In this document: in pieces, positions 7,320 through 15,309 of the stretch | Layout of the letters: each line of letters starts with the position of its first letter | Position numbering within the stretch: position 1 is the first letter of the stretch | NCBI GenBank assembly: GCA_027404165.1 | Contig: DAHZCG010000007.1 | Coordinates: 1 to 21,721 of the forward strand | DNA length: 21,721 bases | Direction of reading: 5' to 3' | From: Geobacteraceae bacterium | GTDB lineage: Bacteria; Desulfobacterota; Desulfuromonadia; Geobacterales; Pseudopelobacteraceae | Notes under the pieces: model-generated | Database searches by the model: none | What the model saw: only the letters and a program-made list of their open reading frames with translations | What the model was told of the DNA's origin: nothing | Translations under genes and position numbers: made by a program

Positions 7320-8048
7320 TTATTTTAGAATGGAAACGATGCCGTCGTCGAGATCATACCTGGCGGCTACGATCTTGAGCTTCTTTTCTTTTACGAGATG
7401 GTTGAGTATAGCTGACTTCTTGGTCAGGCCAGCGGCGACAGTCTTGGCGTTGGTATTGATCACGCATTCGACGAATTCACTCTTTTTAGTTTCGGCGCAT
7501 TTCTTGTCATTTTTGCAGACATCACAATCCCTGACCGCTTTCCTGATGTTGGGAGCAATGGCTTTTACAATAGCATCTATATTGGGACTGCCGGTCGTTT
7601 TACCTTTTGCCTCAACGGCGGCCGTCACAGCACCGCATCGCTCGTGCCCCATAACCATCATCAGAGGACTGCCCAGATGTTCAGCAGCATATTCGATACT
7701 TCCCAGCACAATGGGGTCGGGGATATTGCCGGCTACCCGAATGACGAAGATCTCACCGAGTCCCTTGTCAAAAATAAGTTCAGGCGGAACGCGGGAATCG
7801 GAGCACGTCAGGATGATGGCATAAGGCTTCTGAGAATTGGCCAGGCTGGCGCGAGTACTGAGATCGCACAGCTTTGAGCCGGTCAGCTTATTGTCTACGT
7901 AATGCTTGTTGCCGTCCATCAGCTTTTGGAGCGCCTCTTCGGGCGATACTGCCGAAGCGCTATGTGACGATGCAAATGCCAGCCCCGCAGCCAAGGCGAC
8001 GATGCCCAGGCTTGCAGCCACATGTGCCATGATACCTTTCTTGAGCAT
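7320..8048 (-). CDS. Exported beta-class carbonic anhydrase
   Basis: The 242-aa product interconverts CO2 and bicarbonate. Zinc ligands of the beta class are visible: C82 and D84 with R86 (TCSDSR), then H135 and C138 (GHERCGA). Residues 1-33 form a signal peptide with a likely cleavage after SHSASA, so the mature enzyme should be periplasmic. Between the zinc site and the C terminus it has an extra cysteine cluster, C175-x2-C178-x5-C184-x10-C195, within a Lys/Asp-rich insert. This is not part of the usual beta-carbonic anhydrase fold and could form disulfides or bind metal. The ATG follows AGGAGGTTCAA. It is a single gene with its own promoter, divergent from mazG. Confidence 0.9.
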   Translation of the reverse strand: MLKKGIMAHVAASLGIVALAAGLAFASSHSASAVSPEEALQKLMDGNKHYVDNKLTGSKLCDLSTRASLANSQKPYAIILTCSDSRVPPELIFDKGLGEIFVIRVAGNIPDPIVLGSIEYAAEHLGSPLMMVMGHERCGAVTAAVEAKGKTTGSPNIDAIVKAIAPNIRKAVRDCDVCKNDKKCAETKKSEFVECVINTNAKTVAAGLTKKSAILNHLVKEKKLKIVAARYDLDDGIVSILK

Positions 8049-8078
8049 TTGAACCTCCTGTTTAAAAAATTTTGTGCT

Positions 8079-8106
8079 ACTTTAATTGAGCGGATGGCAT
8101 AGTCAA
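8079..8106 (-). promoter_or_regulatory. Candidate sigma-70 promoter of the carbonic anhydrase gene
   Basis: On the minus strand TTGACT (8101-8106) and TAAAGT (8079-8084) are 16 bp apart, 31 bp before the ATG. The -35 matches 5 of 6 and the -10 matches 4 of 6. Confidence 0.45.
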
Positions 8107-8154
8107 CAGTATTTTTGTTTAATGTTTATATTATAATTTAAAGAGGATAACTCA

Positions 8155-8958
8155 ATGAAGACAACCGTTACAAAATTTGACGAGCTGATTATGATTATGA
8201 AACGTTTACGCGGTCCCGGGGGCTGTCCATGGGATGCGGAACAAACCCATGAAAGCCTGACCCGCTATCTGCTGGAAGAAACCTACGAGGTCATTGAGGC
8301 CATCGACGCAAAGTCTCCGGAACACTTGCAAGAAGAACTGGGAGATCTGCTGCTCCAGCCGGTATTTCACGCTGCCATTGCCGAAGAGTCCGGTAGTTTC
8401 AGCATTGACGATGTCATTCAGACATTATGCGAAAAGCTGGTCCGACGTCATCCGCATGTCTTTGGCGACATGCACATAGCAGACAGCAATGCTCAGATTG
8501 AAAACTGGGAACAGATCAAGAAACTGGAAAAGGGGGCTGAACGCACATCCGCACTTTCCGGCGTTCCACCACATCTGCCGGCTTTGCTCAAGGCTCAGAA
8601 GATTACCGAGAAGGCAGCTCGCGTCGGATTTGACTGGGAACATATCGACCAGGTGATGGCCAAGGTCATGGAAGAGCTGCATGAATTTGAAGAAGCCATG
8701 CTCGCCGGTGACAACGAGCATATGGAAGCTGAGCTGGGTGACCTGCTGTTTGCCATCGTCAACCTGGGTCGTTTCCTGTCAATCAACCCTGAAGAGGCCC
8801 TGCGCAAAACCATTACCCGCTTTCAGCATCGATTTCAGTATGTCGAGGATAGCCTGCATGTCCAAAACAGACGTATGAATGAAACGCCATTAAATGAAAT
8901 GGACCAGCTCTGGGAGGAGGCAAAAGTCCATGAAAGGAATTATCAAGGCGACAAGTGA
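8155..8958 (+). CDS. mazG: Nucleoside triphosphate pyrophosphohydrolase MazG
   Basis: The 267-aa enzyme hydrolyses NTPs and dNTPs to NMPs and pyrophosphate, clearing abnormal nucleotides. In E. coli it also lowers ppGpp. Both tandem MazG domains keep the EExxE...ExxD metal site: E41-E42-x2-E45 with E61-x2-D64 in the first, and E173-E174-x2-E177 with E193-x2-D196 in the second. The GGCPWD segment (22-27) is characteristic of the family. The ATG follows AGAGGA. It is transcribed alone, divergent from the carbonic anhydrase gene and convergent with ogt, so it is not next to the mazEF genes that gave it its name. Confidence 0.95.
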   Translation: MKTTVTKFDELIMIMKRLRGPGGCPWDAEQTHESLTRYLLEETYEVIEAIDAKSPEHLQEELGDLLLQPVFHAAIAEESGSFSIDDVIQTLCEKLVRRHPHVFGDMHIADSNAQIENWEQIKKLEKGAERTSALSGVPPHLPALLKAQKITEKAARVGFDWEHIDQVMAKVMEELHEFEEAMLAGDNEHMEAELGDLLFAIVNLGRFLSINPEEALRKTITRFQHRFQYVEDSLHVQNRRMNETPLNEMDQLWEEAKVHERNYQGDK

Positions 8959-8993
8959 CAGGAATGTTACAGGTTTTACAGTTAGGCTACGGC

Positions 8994-9097
8994 TTATCCA
9001 CAAAAAATGTGGATAACCTGTGGACAACGGTGTTGATAGAATTCAAAAGTGATATTTTTACAAGAGATTTTTTCACATTGCCACTTTTTTATACACG
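8994..9097. promoter_or_regulatory. Cluster of DnaA-box-like sequences in AT-rich DNA
   Basis: Two perfect DnaA boxes face each other: TTATCCACA (8994-9002) and TGTGGATAA (9008-9016), 5 nt of A apart. TGTGGACAA (9019-9027) matches 8 of 9, and TTATACACG (9089-9097) is one base from the E. coli R1 box. The DNA around 9040-9130 is AT-rich. The cluster lies between the convergent mazG and ogt genes, where no promoter is expected. It could titrate DnaA, act in replication control, or be part of an origin. dnaA itself is not in the window. Confidence 0.6.
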
Positions 9098-9219
9098 GTG
9101 CATTTCCTTTAAATTCAGCTAGTTACGTATAGTTACAGCATTTATGGGTACTTAGCGAGTTTAAACGGATGTAACCTCTTGAAAATTGTTTTCATGCCAA
9201 TTTCACCTGTTAATAACCA

Positions 9220-9747
9220 TCATTTTTCTTGACAGATGAGCTCCCCTTTAAATTCAACACCTTCCATCTGTAATAGATATTTTTTTAATTCCAAACCTCC
9301 CGGAGCACTGTATCCGGTCAGGCGACCATTGGCTGCAACGACGCGGTGACAAGGGATAACGATCGGTACCGGATTTGATGCCATGGCAGCACCAACAGCC
9401 CGGGCCGCTCCCGGCGACCCGGCTAACCTTGCTACCTCTCCGTAACTCCTGACCACGCCATACGGTATGCTACGGATCAGCCTGAGGACATGCAATCTGA
9501 ATTGGCCCGCAAGGCTGATATCAACAGGCGTAGTATCAAACTGTTGCCTCTCACCTTTAAAGTATTGCATTAGCATACCCGCTACCATATCGGTAAGCTC
9601 CGACGCTGGCATCCTGTCCAGACCGTCACGGGCAAAGGTACCAAGGGTGTTGTCATGCGGCAGATACACCCTTCGTATGCCCTGCTCGCTCGCCACAACA
9701 GCCCCCATGCCAAGCCCGGTTTCAAACAACGAGACATACTCTGTCAT
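9220..9747 (-). CDS. ogt: Methylated-DNA-protein-cysteine methyltransferase
   Basis: This suicide repair protein takes the methyl group from O6-methylguanine (and O4-methylthymine) onto its own cysteine. The active site is C133 in the segment PIVIPCHRVV. R116 in GAARAVG fits the arginine finger, and the helix-turn-helix region SYGEVARLAG (101-110) precedes it. I chose the ATG at 9745-9747, giving 175 aa, because it overlaps the murJ stop as ATGA with GGAGG upstream and fits the family's length. A longer frame reaching 9849 only adds residues lying within murJ. It is the last gene of rmuC-murJ-ogt. No AraC-like Ada domain is present. Confidence 0.93.
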   Translation of the reverse strand: MTEYVSLFETGLGMGAVVASEQGIRRVYLPHDNTLGTFARDGLDRMPASELTDMVAGMLMQYFKGERQQFDTTPVDISLAGQFRLHVLRLIRSIPYGVVRSYGEVARLAGSPGAARAVGAAMASNPVPIVIPCHRVVAANGRLTGYSAPGGLELKKYLLQMEGVEFKGELICQEK

Positions 9748-11318
9748 ACCCGCCTCCGACCATATTTTTTTCTGATCAGCCCGGACAGCTCCAACGCTTC
9801 CTCCGAACGCAACAGCCTGGATGCCCCGGCATAGATCAGTAGACCGCACATTATCGCACCGCCCAGCACCGATGTTTTTAACAGCTTATGTCCGAGTTGC
9901 GACCAGTCAGCCAAGCGACAGATATATACCACCACCACAGCCATCGGTAGCGATGCGATCAAGGCCTTGACAGCGGAAGCAACAATTCCCCGGCCACCAT
10001 ACCGGCCGATCTTGCGGCGTAACAACCATAACAGCAGCAGCATATTGACCAGGGCCGACAGTGTCGTCGCCAGGGCCAGGCCACCATGCAGAAGCGGCTT
10101 CATGAGAATCAGGCTGAAGATGACATTGAGTAGAAACGAGGCAAAAGCGGTGCATACCGGTGTCCGGGTATCCTTGAGGGCATAGAAGGCCGGAGCAAGC
10201 ACACGTGTCAAAGCAACACAAGAGAGCCCCAGGGAATAGTAAAACAGCGCCTGGGCGGCATTAGTCACCTGGGCATAGTCGAACGCGCCACCCATGAAAA
10301 TCAAACTGAAGATAGGCGTCGAGCAGACCATCAGCCCTGCCATGGCGGGGATGGTAACAAACAGGGTCAAGCGCAGTCCGAATTTCAGAGATTCTTTCAT
10401 CCCGTCCACATTTCCTTCTGCCGCCTGCTTACTCATGGAAGGGAGTACCGCCTGAGCCACTGACACGGTAAAAAGCCCCTGGGGGAATTCGAACAGGCGC
10501 TGGGCATAATACAGATAAGACACACTCCCTTGCGGCAGTTGTGAAGCCAGAATGGCGCTGACGGTGATATTCAGGTAATAGACCCCCACTCCGAAAGTGG
10601 CAGGCAGCATGAGCAGGGCTATGCGCCTGACTTCAGGATTGCGGAATCTAAAACTGAGACGGATCGGAAATCCTTTTTTCCACAACACCGGCAGTTGCAA
10701 GATCAGCTGAATACATCCACCGATCATAACCCCGGCAGCCAGCGCAATGATAGGCACCTCGAAAAACCGGCGTAACAGGAGTGCCGACAGGATCATGCTA
10801 ATATTCAGAAATACCGTCGAGATGGCCGGGGTAAAAAAATGTCGCAGGGTATTCAGTATCCCCATACAGAGGGCTACCAGACTGATAAAAAAGATGTAGG
10901 GGAACATCATGCGATTGAGAAATACCGTCAATTCAAACTTACCCGGCACAGCCTTGAAGCCTGGGAACATGACTCCGACAATCCAGGGGGAGAAGATGAC
11001 ACCCGCCAGGGTAATGAACGCCATGACAATCGTCAGCAGGGTAAAGCAGACATTGGCCAGTTCACGGGCATCCCCTTCACCGCGCTGATTGAGCGTTGCT
11101 GAAAAGGTCGGTACGAAAGCCGCCGTCAGGGCACCTTCGGCAAAAAAACGCCGCAGCATACTGGGGATCTGAAAAGCAGCAAAGAATGCGTCAGTAGCCA
11201 GACCGGCGCCAAACAGGCGCGAAACGACCATATCCCGCACCATACCCATGATGCGGGAGAGCATGGTAGCACTGCCCAGAATCCCGGCCGCGCGAGCGAT
11301 ATTACGTTTTTCAGACAT
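9744..11318 (-). CDS. murJ: Lipid II flippase MurJ (MviN)
   Basis: The 524-aa polytopic membrane protein (about 14 helices) flips lipid II across the inner membrane for peptidoglycan synthesis. The N terminus carries the family signature around residues 14-65: SRIMGMVRD, ATDAFFAAFQIP and LRRFFAEGAL, with the conserved arginines R22, R28 and R56/R57. Length and hydrophobic pattern are typical. The start ATG overlaps the rmuC stop by one base (TGATG), and the stop overlaps the ogt ATG, so the three genes are probably translated from one mRNA. Confidence 0.94.
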   Translation of the reverse strand: MSEKRNIARAAGILGSATMLSRIMGMVRDMVVSRLFGAGLATDAFFAAFQIPSMLRRFFAEGALTAAFVPTFSATLNQRGEGDARELANVCFTLLTIVMAFITLAGVIFSPWIVGVMFPGFKAVPGKFELTVFLNRMMFPYIFFISLVALCMGILNTLRHFFTPAISTVFLNISMILSALLLRRFFEVPIIALAAGVMIGGCIQLILQLPVLWKKGFPIRLSFRFRNPEVRRIALLMLPATFGVGVYYLNITVSAILASQLPQGSVSYLYYAQRLFEFPQGLFTVSVAQAVLPSMSKQAAEGNVDGMKESLKFGLRLTLFVTIPAMAGLMVCSTPIFSLIFMGGAFDYAQVTNAAQALFYYSLGLSCVALTRVLAPAFYALKDTRTPVCTAFASFLLNVIFSLILMKPLLHGGLALATTLSALVNMLLLLWLLRRKIGRYGGRGIVASAVKALIASLPMAVVVVYICRLADWSQLGHKLLKTSVLGGAIMCGLLIYAGASRLLRSEEALELSGLIRKKYGRRRV

Positions 11319-12667
11319 CAGGCTCTATCCCCTTCATCCCACGGCTCTGCTTCAAGCAGAGCCGTGGCCTCAACTTCCGGCATCGCCTGCACCCCTTTGA
11401 GTTTTTTCTCGATGATGCGGCTGCGGAGCGCTGCCGCATCAATATGATTACCGGCTTCCTGCAGCTTTTTACCGGTCTTTTCCAGTACCAGACCAAACTT
11501 GGTAAATTCAGTTCGCACGGCCGCCAGCAGGTTCCAGACCTCAGCGGAGCGCTTCTCGATGGCCAGGGTGCGAAAGCCCATCTGCAGACTGTTCAACAGT
11601 GCCGCCAAGGTCGTCGGCCCGGCGATCATCACCTTGAAATCGCGCTGCAGCGCTTCAAACAAACCGGGGCGTCGCAGTACTTCCGCATACAGACCTTCCG
11701 TAGGTAGAAACATAACACCGAAGTCCGTGGTATGCGGTGGGTCCAGGTATTTGTCGCGAATGTCCGTAGCCATCAACCGTACCGCCTTGTCAAGCTGTTT
11801 GCCCGCTTCGCCGGCCAGTAGTGCATCGCCCAACTCCTGGGCATCCAGCAGCCGCAGATAGTCCTCCTGGGGAAATTTGGCATCCAGCGGCAGCCAGACC
11901 TGATTATCGGGCGTTCCGTTCCGTCCCGGCAGTTTGAGGGCGAATTCGACCCGCTGACCACTCCCTTTTCGGGTTTCCACATTGGCGTCATATTGGCCGG
12001 GGGCCAGCACCTGTTCCAGAAGGCTCGCCAGTTGAATCTCCCCAAAGGTGCCGCGGGTCTTGACATTGGTCAGCACCTTTTTCAGATCGCCAACCCCGCT
12101 GGCCAGCGACTGCATCTCGCCCAGACCACGCTGAACCAGTTCCAGACGCTCGCTGACCAGCTTGAATGATTCTCCCAAGCGCCTCTCCAGGGTATCGTGA
12201 AGTTTCTCGTCAACCGTAACCCTCATCTGTTCGAGCTTGAGGGCATTATCTTCCTGGATCAGGCGCAGCCGTTCTTCGACACTGTGCCGCAGTCTGTCCA
12301 TACGCCCTTCGTTGCTGACGGTCAGATCTTTCAATTGCCCTGCAAAGATCTGCAACTGGTCCTTCTGCAAGACGGCTATCTCGCTCATCCGTTTCAACAG
12401 GGAGTCTCCGAGCGCTGAAACCGCATTCGTATTTTCTTCACGCCCCTGCCGGGCCGACTGCTGCGATTCTTCACGACTACGCCCCAACTCTTCGCGCAGC
12501 ATACGCTCCTGACGCTCCAGTTGGCGCTCCAACGAATCTATCCGGGGTCCAAGTCCGGCGGATGCCGCCAGCCGGGAAATGCGCGACAGCAGCACCACAA
12601 GCAGCACGAGAGAGATGAGTGCCGGGATCAGGAATAGGTAGGGCAAAACAGAGGGCATATTTTTCAC
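11318..12667 (-). CDS. rmuC: DNA recombination protein RmuC
   Basis: The 449-aa protein has one N-terminal membrane helix (about 7-29), a long coiled coil (about 43-190) and the RmuC nuclease-like domain (about 195-400). The domain shows the recognisable blocks GTFGEIQLASLLEQVLAP (206-223), LPLDAKFPQEDY (259-270) and FLPTEGLYAEV. In E. coli RmuC limits inversions at short inverted repeats. Its biochemical activity is not firmly known. I kept the GTG at 12665-12667 because GGGA lies 5 nt ahead. The ATG three codons later (12656-12658) is an alternative. It heads the rmuC-murJ-ogt unit. Confidence 0.92.
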   Translation of the reverse strand: MKNMPSVLPYLFLIPALISLVLLVVLLSRISRLAASAGLGPRIDSLERQLERQERMLREELGRSREESQQSARQGREENTNAVSALGDSLLKRMSEIAVLQKDQLQIFAGQLKDLTVSNEGRMDRLRHSVEERLRLIQEDNALKLEQMRVTVDEKLHDTLERRLGESFKLVSERLELVQRGLGEMQSLASGVGDLKKVLTNVKTRGTFGEIQLASLLEQVLAPGQYDANVETRKGSGQRVEFALKLPGRNGTPDNQVWLPLDAKFPQEDYLRLLDAQELGDALLAGEAGKQLDKAVRLMATDIRDKYLDPPHTTDFGVMFLPTEGLYAEVLRRPGLFEALQRDFKVMIAGPTTLAALLNSLQMGFRTLAIEKRSAEVWNLLAAVRTEFTKFGLVLEKTGKKLQEAGNHIDAAALRSRIIEKKLKGVQAMPEVEATALLEAEPWDEGDRA

Positions 12668-12785
12668 ATGTTCCCATGAAGTAGATACTTGGTACTATGG
12701 GCAGATAGTAACGTAGTTGCTCTATGAATTTTGTGATACATACACAATTGAAGCAACGTATACAACTACTTATTGATTATTATTC

Positions 12786-12814
12786 TTGATTTATGCCTGA
12801 TCTTAAGGTTTAAT
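12786..12814 (+). promoter_or_regulatory. Candidate sigma-70 promoter of the Ros/MucR-like gene
   Basis: TTGATT (12786-12791) and TTTAAT (12809-12814) are exactly 17 bp apart. The -10 matches 5 of 6 and the -35 matches 4 of 6. Transcription would start about 27 nt before the ATG, just ahead of a very strong ribosome-binding site (AAAGGAGGT, 12834-12842). Confidence 0.5.
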
Positions 12815-12847
12815 CCAATCGAATTTACATACTAAAGGAGGTAATGT

Positions 12848-13429
12848 ATGACGTCTTCGCTTGTAGAACTTACTGCCAGCATCGTTTCTTCACACACGGT
12901 CGGTACCGAGATGTCGAGTGATGAGCTGATCCAGGAAATTAACAGGGTCTTTGTAACACTCAAAAAGCTTGATACAGATGGAACTGTCGCTGAAGTTGCT
13001 GTCGGCACAACCGCTGGACCTGCCATGACACTCAAAAAGGCCTTTCAGAATGACCAGGTTGGTTGTCTGGTATGCGGCAAGACCGGATTCAAAACCCTGA
13101 CTCGCCACTTGAAGCAGGCCCATGACTTGAAACCGGGGCAGTACCGCAAACAGTTCAATATTTCCTCAAGCCAGTCACTGACGGCAAAAAACTACTCCGA
13201 AGCCCGCCGCAAATCAGCCAATGACAACAATCTGGCTGCCAACCTGGAAAAAGCACGCGCAGTACGGGCTGCCAAAAACAAGGCTGCCGCCCCCACAATC
13301 AAAGCTGCTCCTCTGTCTGCTAAAGCCACCAAAGCGACAATACCTGTTCCGGCAAAAACAGCAAAAATTGCAAAAACAGCAAAAGCCGTCAAGCCGGTCA
13401 AAGCAAAAACGGTTAAATCAAAAGCCTGA
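12848..13429 (+). CDS. Ros/MucR-family zinc-finger regulator with histone H1-like tail
   Basis: The 193-aa protein has an N-terminal helical part (about 1-65), the region usually used for oligomerization in MucR proteins. A single zinc finger follows, C73-x2-C76-x10-H87-x4-H92 (CLVCGKTGFKTLTRHLKQAH). After it comes the MucR-typical LKPGQYRKQF segment. Residues from about 136 to the end are a Lys/Ala/Pro-rich tail with many KA, TAK and KTAK units, like bacterial histone H1-like or AlgP tails. The zinc-finger part should bind AT-rich DNA. The tail should add non-specific DNA binding, which suggests a nucleoid-associated role. The ATG at 12848 sits 6 nt after GGAGG, signalling strong expression. 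It is a single gene. Confidence 0.85.
   Translation: MTSSLVELTASIVSSHTVGTEMSSDELIQEINRVFVTLKKLDTDGTVAEVAVGTTAGPAMTLKKAFQNDQVGCLVCGKTGFKTLTRHLKQAHDLKPGQYRKQFNISSSQSLTAKNYSEARRKSANDNNLAANLEKARAVRAAKNKAAAPTIKAAPLSAKATKATIPVPAKTAKIAKTAKAVKPVKAKTVKSKA
13352..13387 (+). repeat. Two 18-bp tandem units in the Lys/Ala tail coding region
   Basis: Units 13352-13369 and 13370-13387 share the same first 15 bases (GCAAAAACAGCAAAA) and differ in the last three. Each encodes AKTAK plus one residue. The A-rich repeat could slip during replication and change tail length in steps of six residues. Confidence 0.75.
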
Positions 13430-13434
13430 TCAAT

Positions 13435-13456
13435 AAAAAACCGCCTGATCGGCGGT
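13435..13456 (-). terminator. Rho-independent terminator of ksgA
   Basis: ACCGCC (13440-13445) and GGCGGT (13451-13456) form a perfect stem with a 5-nt loop. On the minus strand it is followed by a run of six T (13440-13435). It begins 6 nt after the ksgA stop codon. On the plus strand it lies 11 nt after the Ros/MucR stop but lacks a T tract, so it probably works mainly for ksgA. Confidence 0.85.
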
Positions 13457-13461
13457 CTGTA

Positions 13462-14274
13462 TTATGCATTTACAACGGAAAAGCGCCGTGACAGAGCCGC
13501 AAACTCATCCAGAGTAAGCGTCTCACCACGGCGTTTTCCATCTATCCCGCAGTCGTCCAAAATCTGTTGCAGCTCATCACCCGGCACCAGTTCTGTGGCC
13601 TTCAGGCAGTTGATCAAGGTCTTGCGGCGCATGCCGAATGACCCTTTAACCACTCGCCTGAACACCTCCTCATTCCCGACCGCTACGCGCGGAGCCGATA
13701 AGGGAACAAAACGGAGTACCGCCGAATCGACCTTGGGGCTGGGATGAAAACAGCCGGGATGTACCAGAAACTCGCGGCGCATATCGAACCAGAGCCCGAG
13801 CAGTACCGTCGTCACCCCATAGTCTTTACAGTCGGGTGGCGCAACCAGGCGGTCGCCGACCTCCTTCTGCAGCATCAGGATCATCCTGGACAGCTTGCTC
13901 CGTATCTCCTGCAAACGAAACAGAACCGCCGTGGAGATATTATAGGGCAGATTTGCAACCACCTTCCAGCTCTCGGCTTCAGAAAGTATCTCTGCCAGAT
14001 CAACCGCCAGCACATCGCCATCTATGACCGTTACGCGAGGATCATCGGCATAGCGCCTCTTCAGGCCTGCTGCCAGTGCGTGATCGAATTCGATCAGGAT
14101 CAGACGTCCGGCCCGCTGTGCCAGAATTTCTGTCAGTGCACCACGGCCAGGCCCGATTTCCAGCACACAGTCCTCGGGATGAACATCTGCGCTGCTGATG
14201 ATCTTCTCAATGATGTTTCCATCAACGAGAAAGTTTTGTCCTAAAGCTTTCAGGGGGCGGCGTTTGGAACTCAC
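13462..14274 (-). CDS. ksgA: 16S rRNA dimethyladenosine transferase KsgA
   Basis: The 270-aa enzyme dimethylates two adjacent adenosines in the 3' terminal helix of 16S rRNA (A1518 and A1519 in E. coli), a late step of small-subunit assembly. The SAM-binding motif is VLEIGPGRGALTE (37-49). The catalytic NLPY motif is at 108-111 (VANLPYNIST). The N-terminal GQNFLVD segment is typical. The GTG start overlaps the tsaD stop as GTGA, with AAGGAG upstream inside tsaD, so it is probably coupled to tsaD. A terminator follows directly. Confidence 0.95.
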   Translation of the reverse strand: MSSKRRPLKALGQNFLVDGNIIEKIISSADVHPEDCVLEIGPGRGALTEILAQRAGRLILIEFDHALAAGLKRRYADDPRVTVIDGDVLAVDLAEILSEAESWKVVANLPYNISTAVLFRLQEIRSKLSRMILMLQKEVGDRLVAPPDCKDYGVTTVLLGLWFDMRREFLVHPGCFHPSPKVDSAVLRFVPLSAPRVAVGNEEVFRRVVKGSFGMRRKTLINCLKATELVPGDELQQILDDCGIDGKRRGETLTLDEFAALSRRFSVVNA

Positions 14275-15293
14275 AGAAACATCTCCTTGATACGATCCAT
14301 CTCCCAGGTCGCGGTAACATCGAGACTCGGCCGGGATGCGTATCCTTCGCTCAGATAATAATTGCCGGGCACAGCCAGCATGGCGGCATTATCACCGCAC
14401 AAAGCCGGTTTCGGGATATGCAGTTCCACCCCTCGTTCCGCTGCCAGGGCTGTCATGGCCGAGCGCAGACCGCTGTTGCAGGCTACTCCGCCGGCTACCA
14501 CCAGTCGCTGTGCCGCGCTTTGAACAAGGGCGGACCCGGTCTTGGCCACCAGCACATCACACACCGCGGCCTGGAAGGATGCACACAGATCATTGGCCTC
14601 CTGGCCGGGAATAGTTACCGGGTGTTTGGATATATGCTGCAGCATGGCGGTCTTGAGCCCGCTGAAACTGAAATTGAGCGTGCCGTCGTTGATCAGCGGA
14701 CGGGGCAGACGTACGGCCTTGTTGTCGCCGGTGTGGGCCAGCAGATCAATCTTGGCGCCGCCGGGATACTCCAGACCCATGATCTTTGCCGACTTGTCAA
14801 AGGCCTCTCCGGCGGCATCATCCACCGTCCTTCCAAGCGTCGTGTAACGGCCGAAGCCTTCGACGTGATACAGGTGGGTGTGGCCGCCTGATACGACCAG
14901 CGCCAGGAATGGAAACGCGACCGGATGTTCAAGAAATCCGGCAAAGAGATGCCCTTCGATATGATGCACACCGACAAAGGGTATCCCGCACGAGAAGGCA
15001 ATTGCCTTGGCGGTTGAAAGCCCCACCAGCAGCGCACCGGACAGACCCGGTCCCCGAGTGACCGCAATCCCCTCGATAGCGGAAAGCTCGACAGCAGCAT
15101 CTCGCAAGGCCTGGCTGATGACCGGTGAGATCATCTCCAGGTGTTTGCGGGAAGCAATCTCTGGCACCACGCCGCCATACTCGGCATGGATCGCAATCTG
15201 TGACGAAACCACCGACGAAAGGATTTCGCTGCCGTCACGCACCACAGCGGCGGCAGTTTCATCACAGGATGTTTCGATTGCAAGAACGAGCAT
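14271..15293 (-). CDS. tsaD: tRNA N6-threonylcarbamoyladenosine transferase TsaD
   Basis: TsaD transfers the threonylcarbamoyl group onto A37 of ANN-decoding tRNAs, working with TsaB, TsaE and TsaC. Counting from my start, the N terminus MLVLAIETSCDETAAAVV is the family signature, and H111 and H115 (HHIEGH) are the metal ligands. Further ASKHA-fold blocks include SGGHTHLYH and VAGGVACNSGLR. I placed the start at the ATG 15291-15293 (340 aa), because the frame reaching 15341 adds a peptide unlike the family that lies in an inverted-repeat element. No strong Shine-Dalgarno sequence is seen before this ATG (AAGG is 13 nt away). Confidence 0.94.
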   Translation of the reverse strand: MLVLAIETSCDETAAAVVRDGSEILSSVVSSQIAIHAEYGGVVPEIASRKHLEMISPVISQALRDAAVELSAIEGIAVTRGPGLSGALLVGLSTAKAIAFSCGIPFVGVHHIEGHLFAGFLEHPVAFPFLALVVSGGHTHLYHVEGFGRYTTLGRTVDDAAGEAFDKSAKIMGLEYPGGAKIDLLAHTGDNKAVRLPRPLINDGTLNFSFSGLKTAMLQHISKHPVTIPGQEANDLCASFQAAVCDVLVAKTGSALVQSAAQRLVVAGGVACNSGLRSAMTALAAERGVELHIPKPALCGDNAAMLAVPGNYYLSEGYASRPSLDVTATWEMDRIKEMFL

Positions 15294-15309
15294 AAAATCA
15301 CAAACCTTA

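Noticed and set aside
8994..9016. The inverted repeat TTATCCACA/TGTGGATAA as a mazG terminator
   Set aside because: The stem is not GC-rich and no T run follows on either strand, while both arms are perfect DnaA boxes and a third near-box follows.
9748..9849. A longer N terminus for ogt
   Set aside because: The extra 34 codons lie wholly within murJ. The ATG overlapping the murJ stop has a good Shine-Dalgarno sequence and gives the family's usual length.
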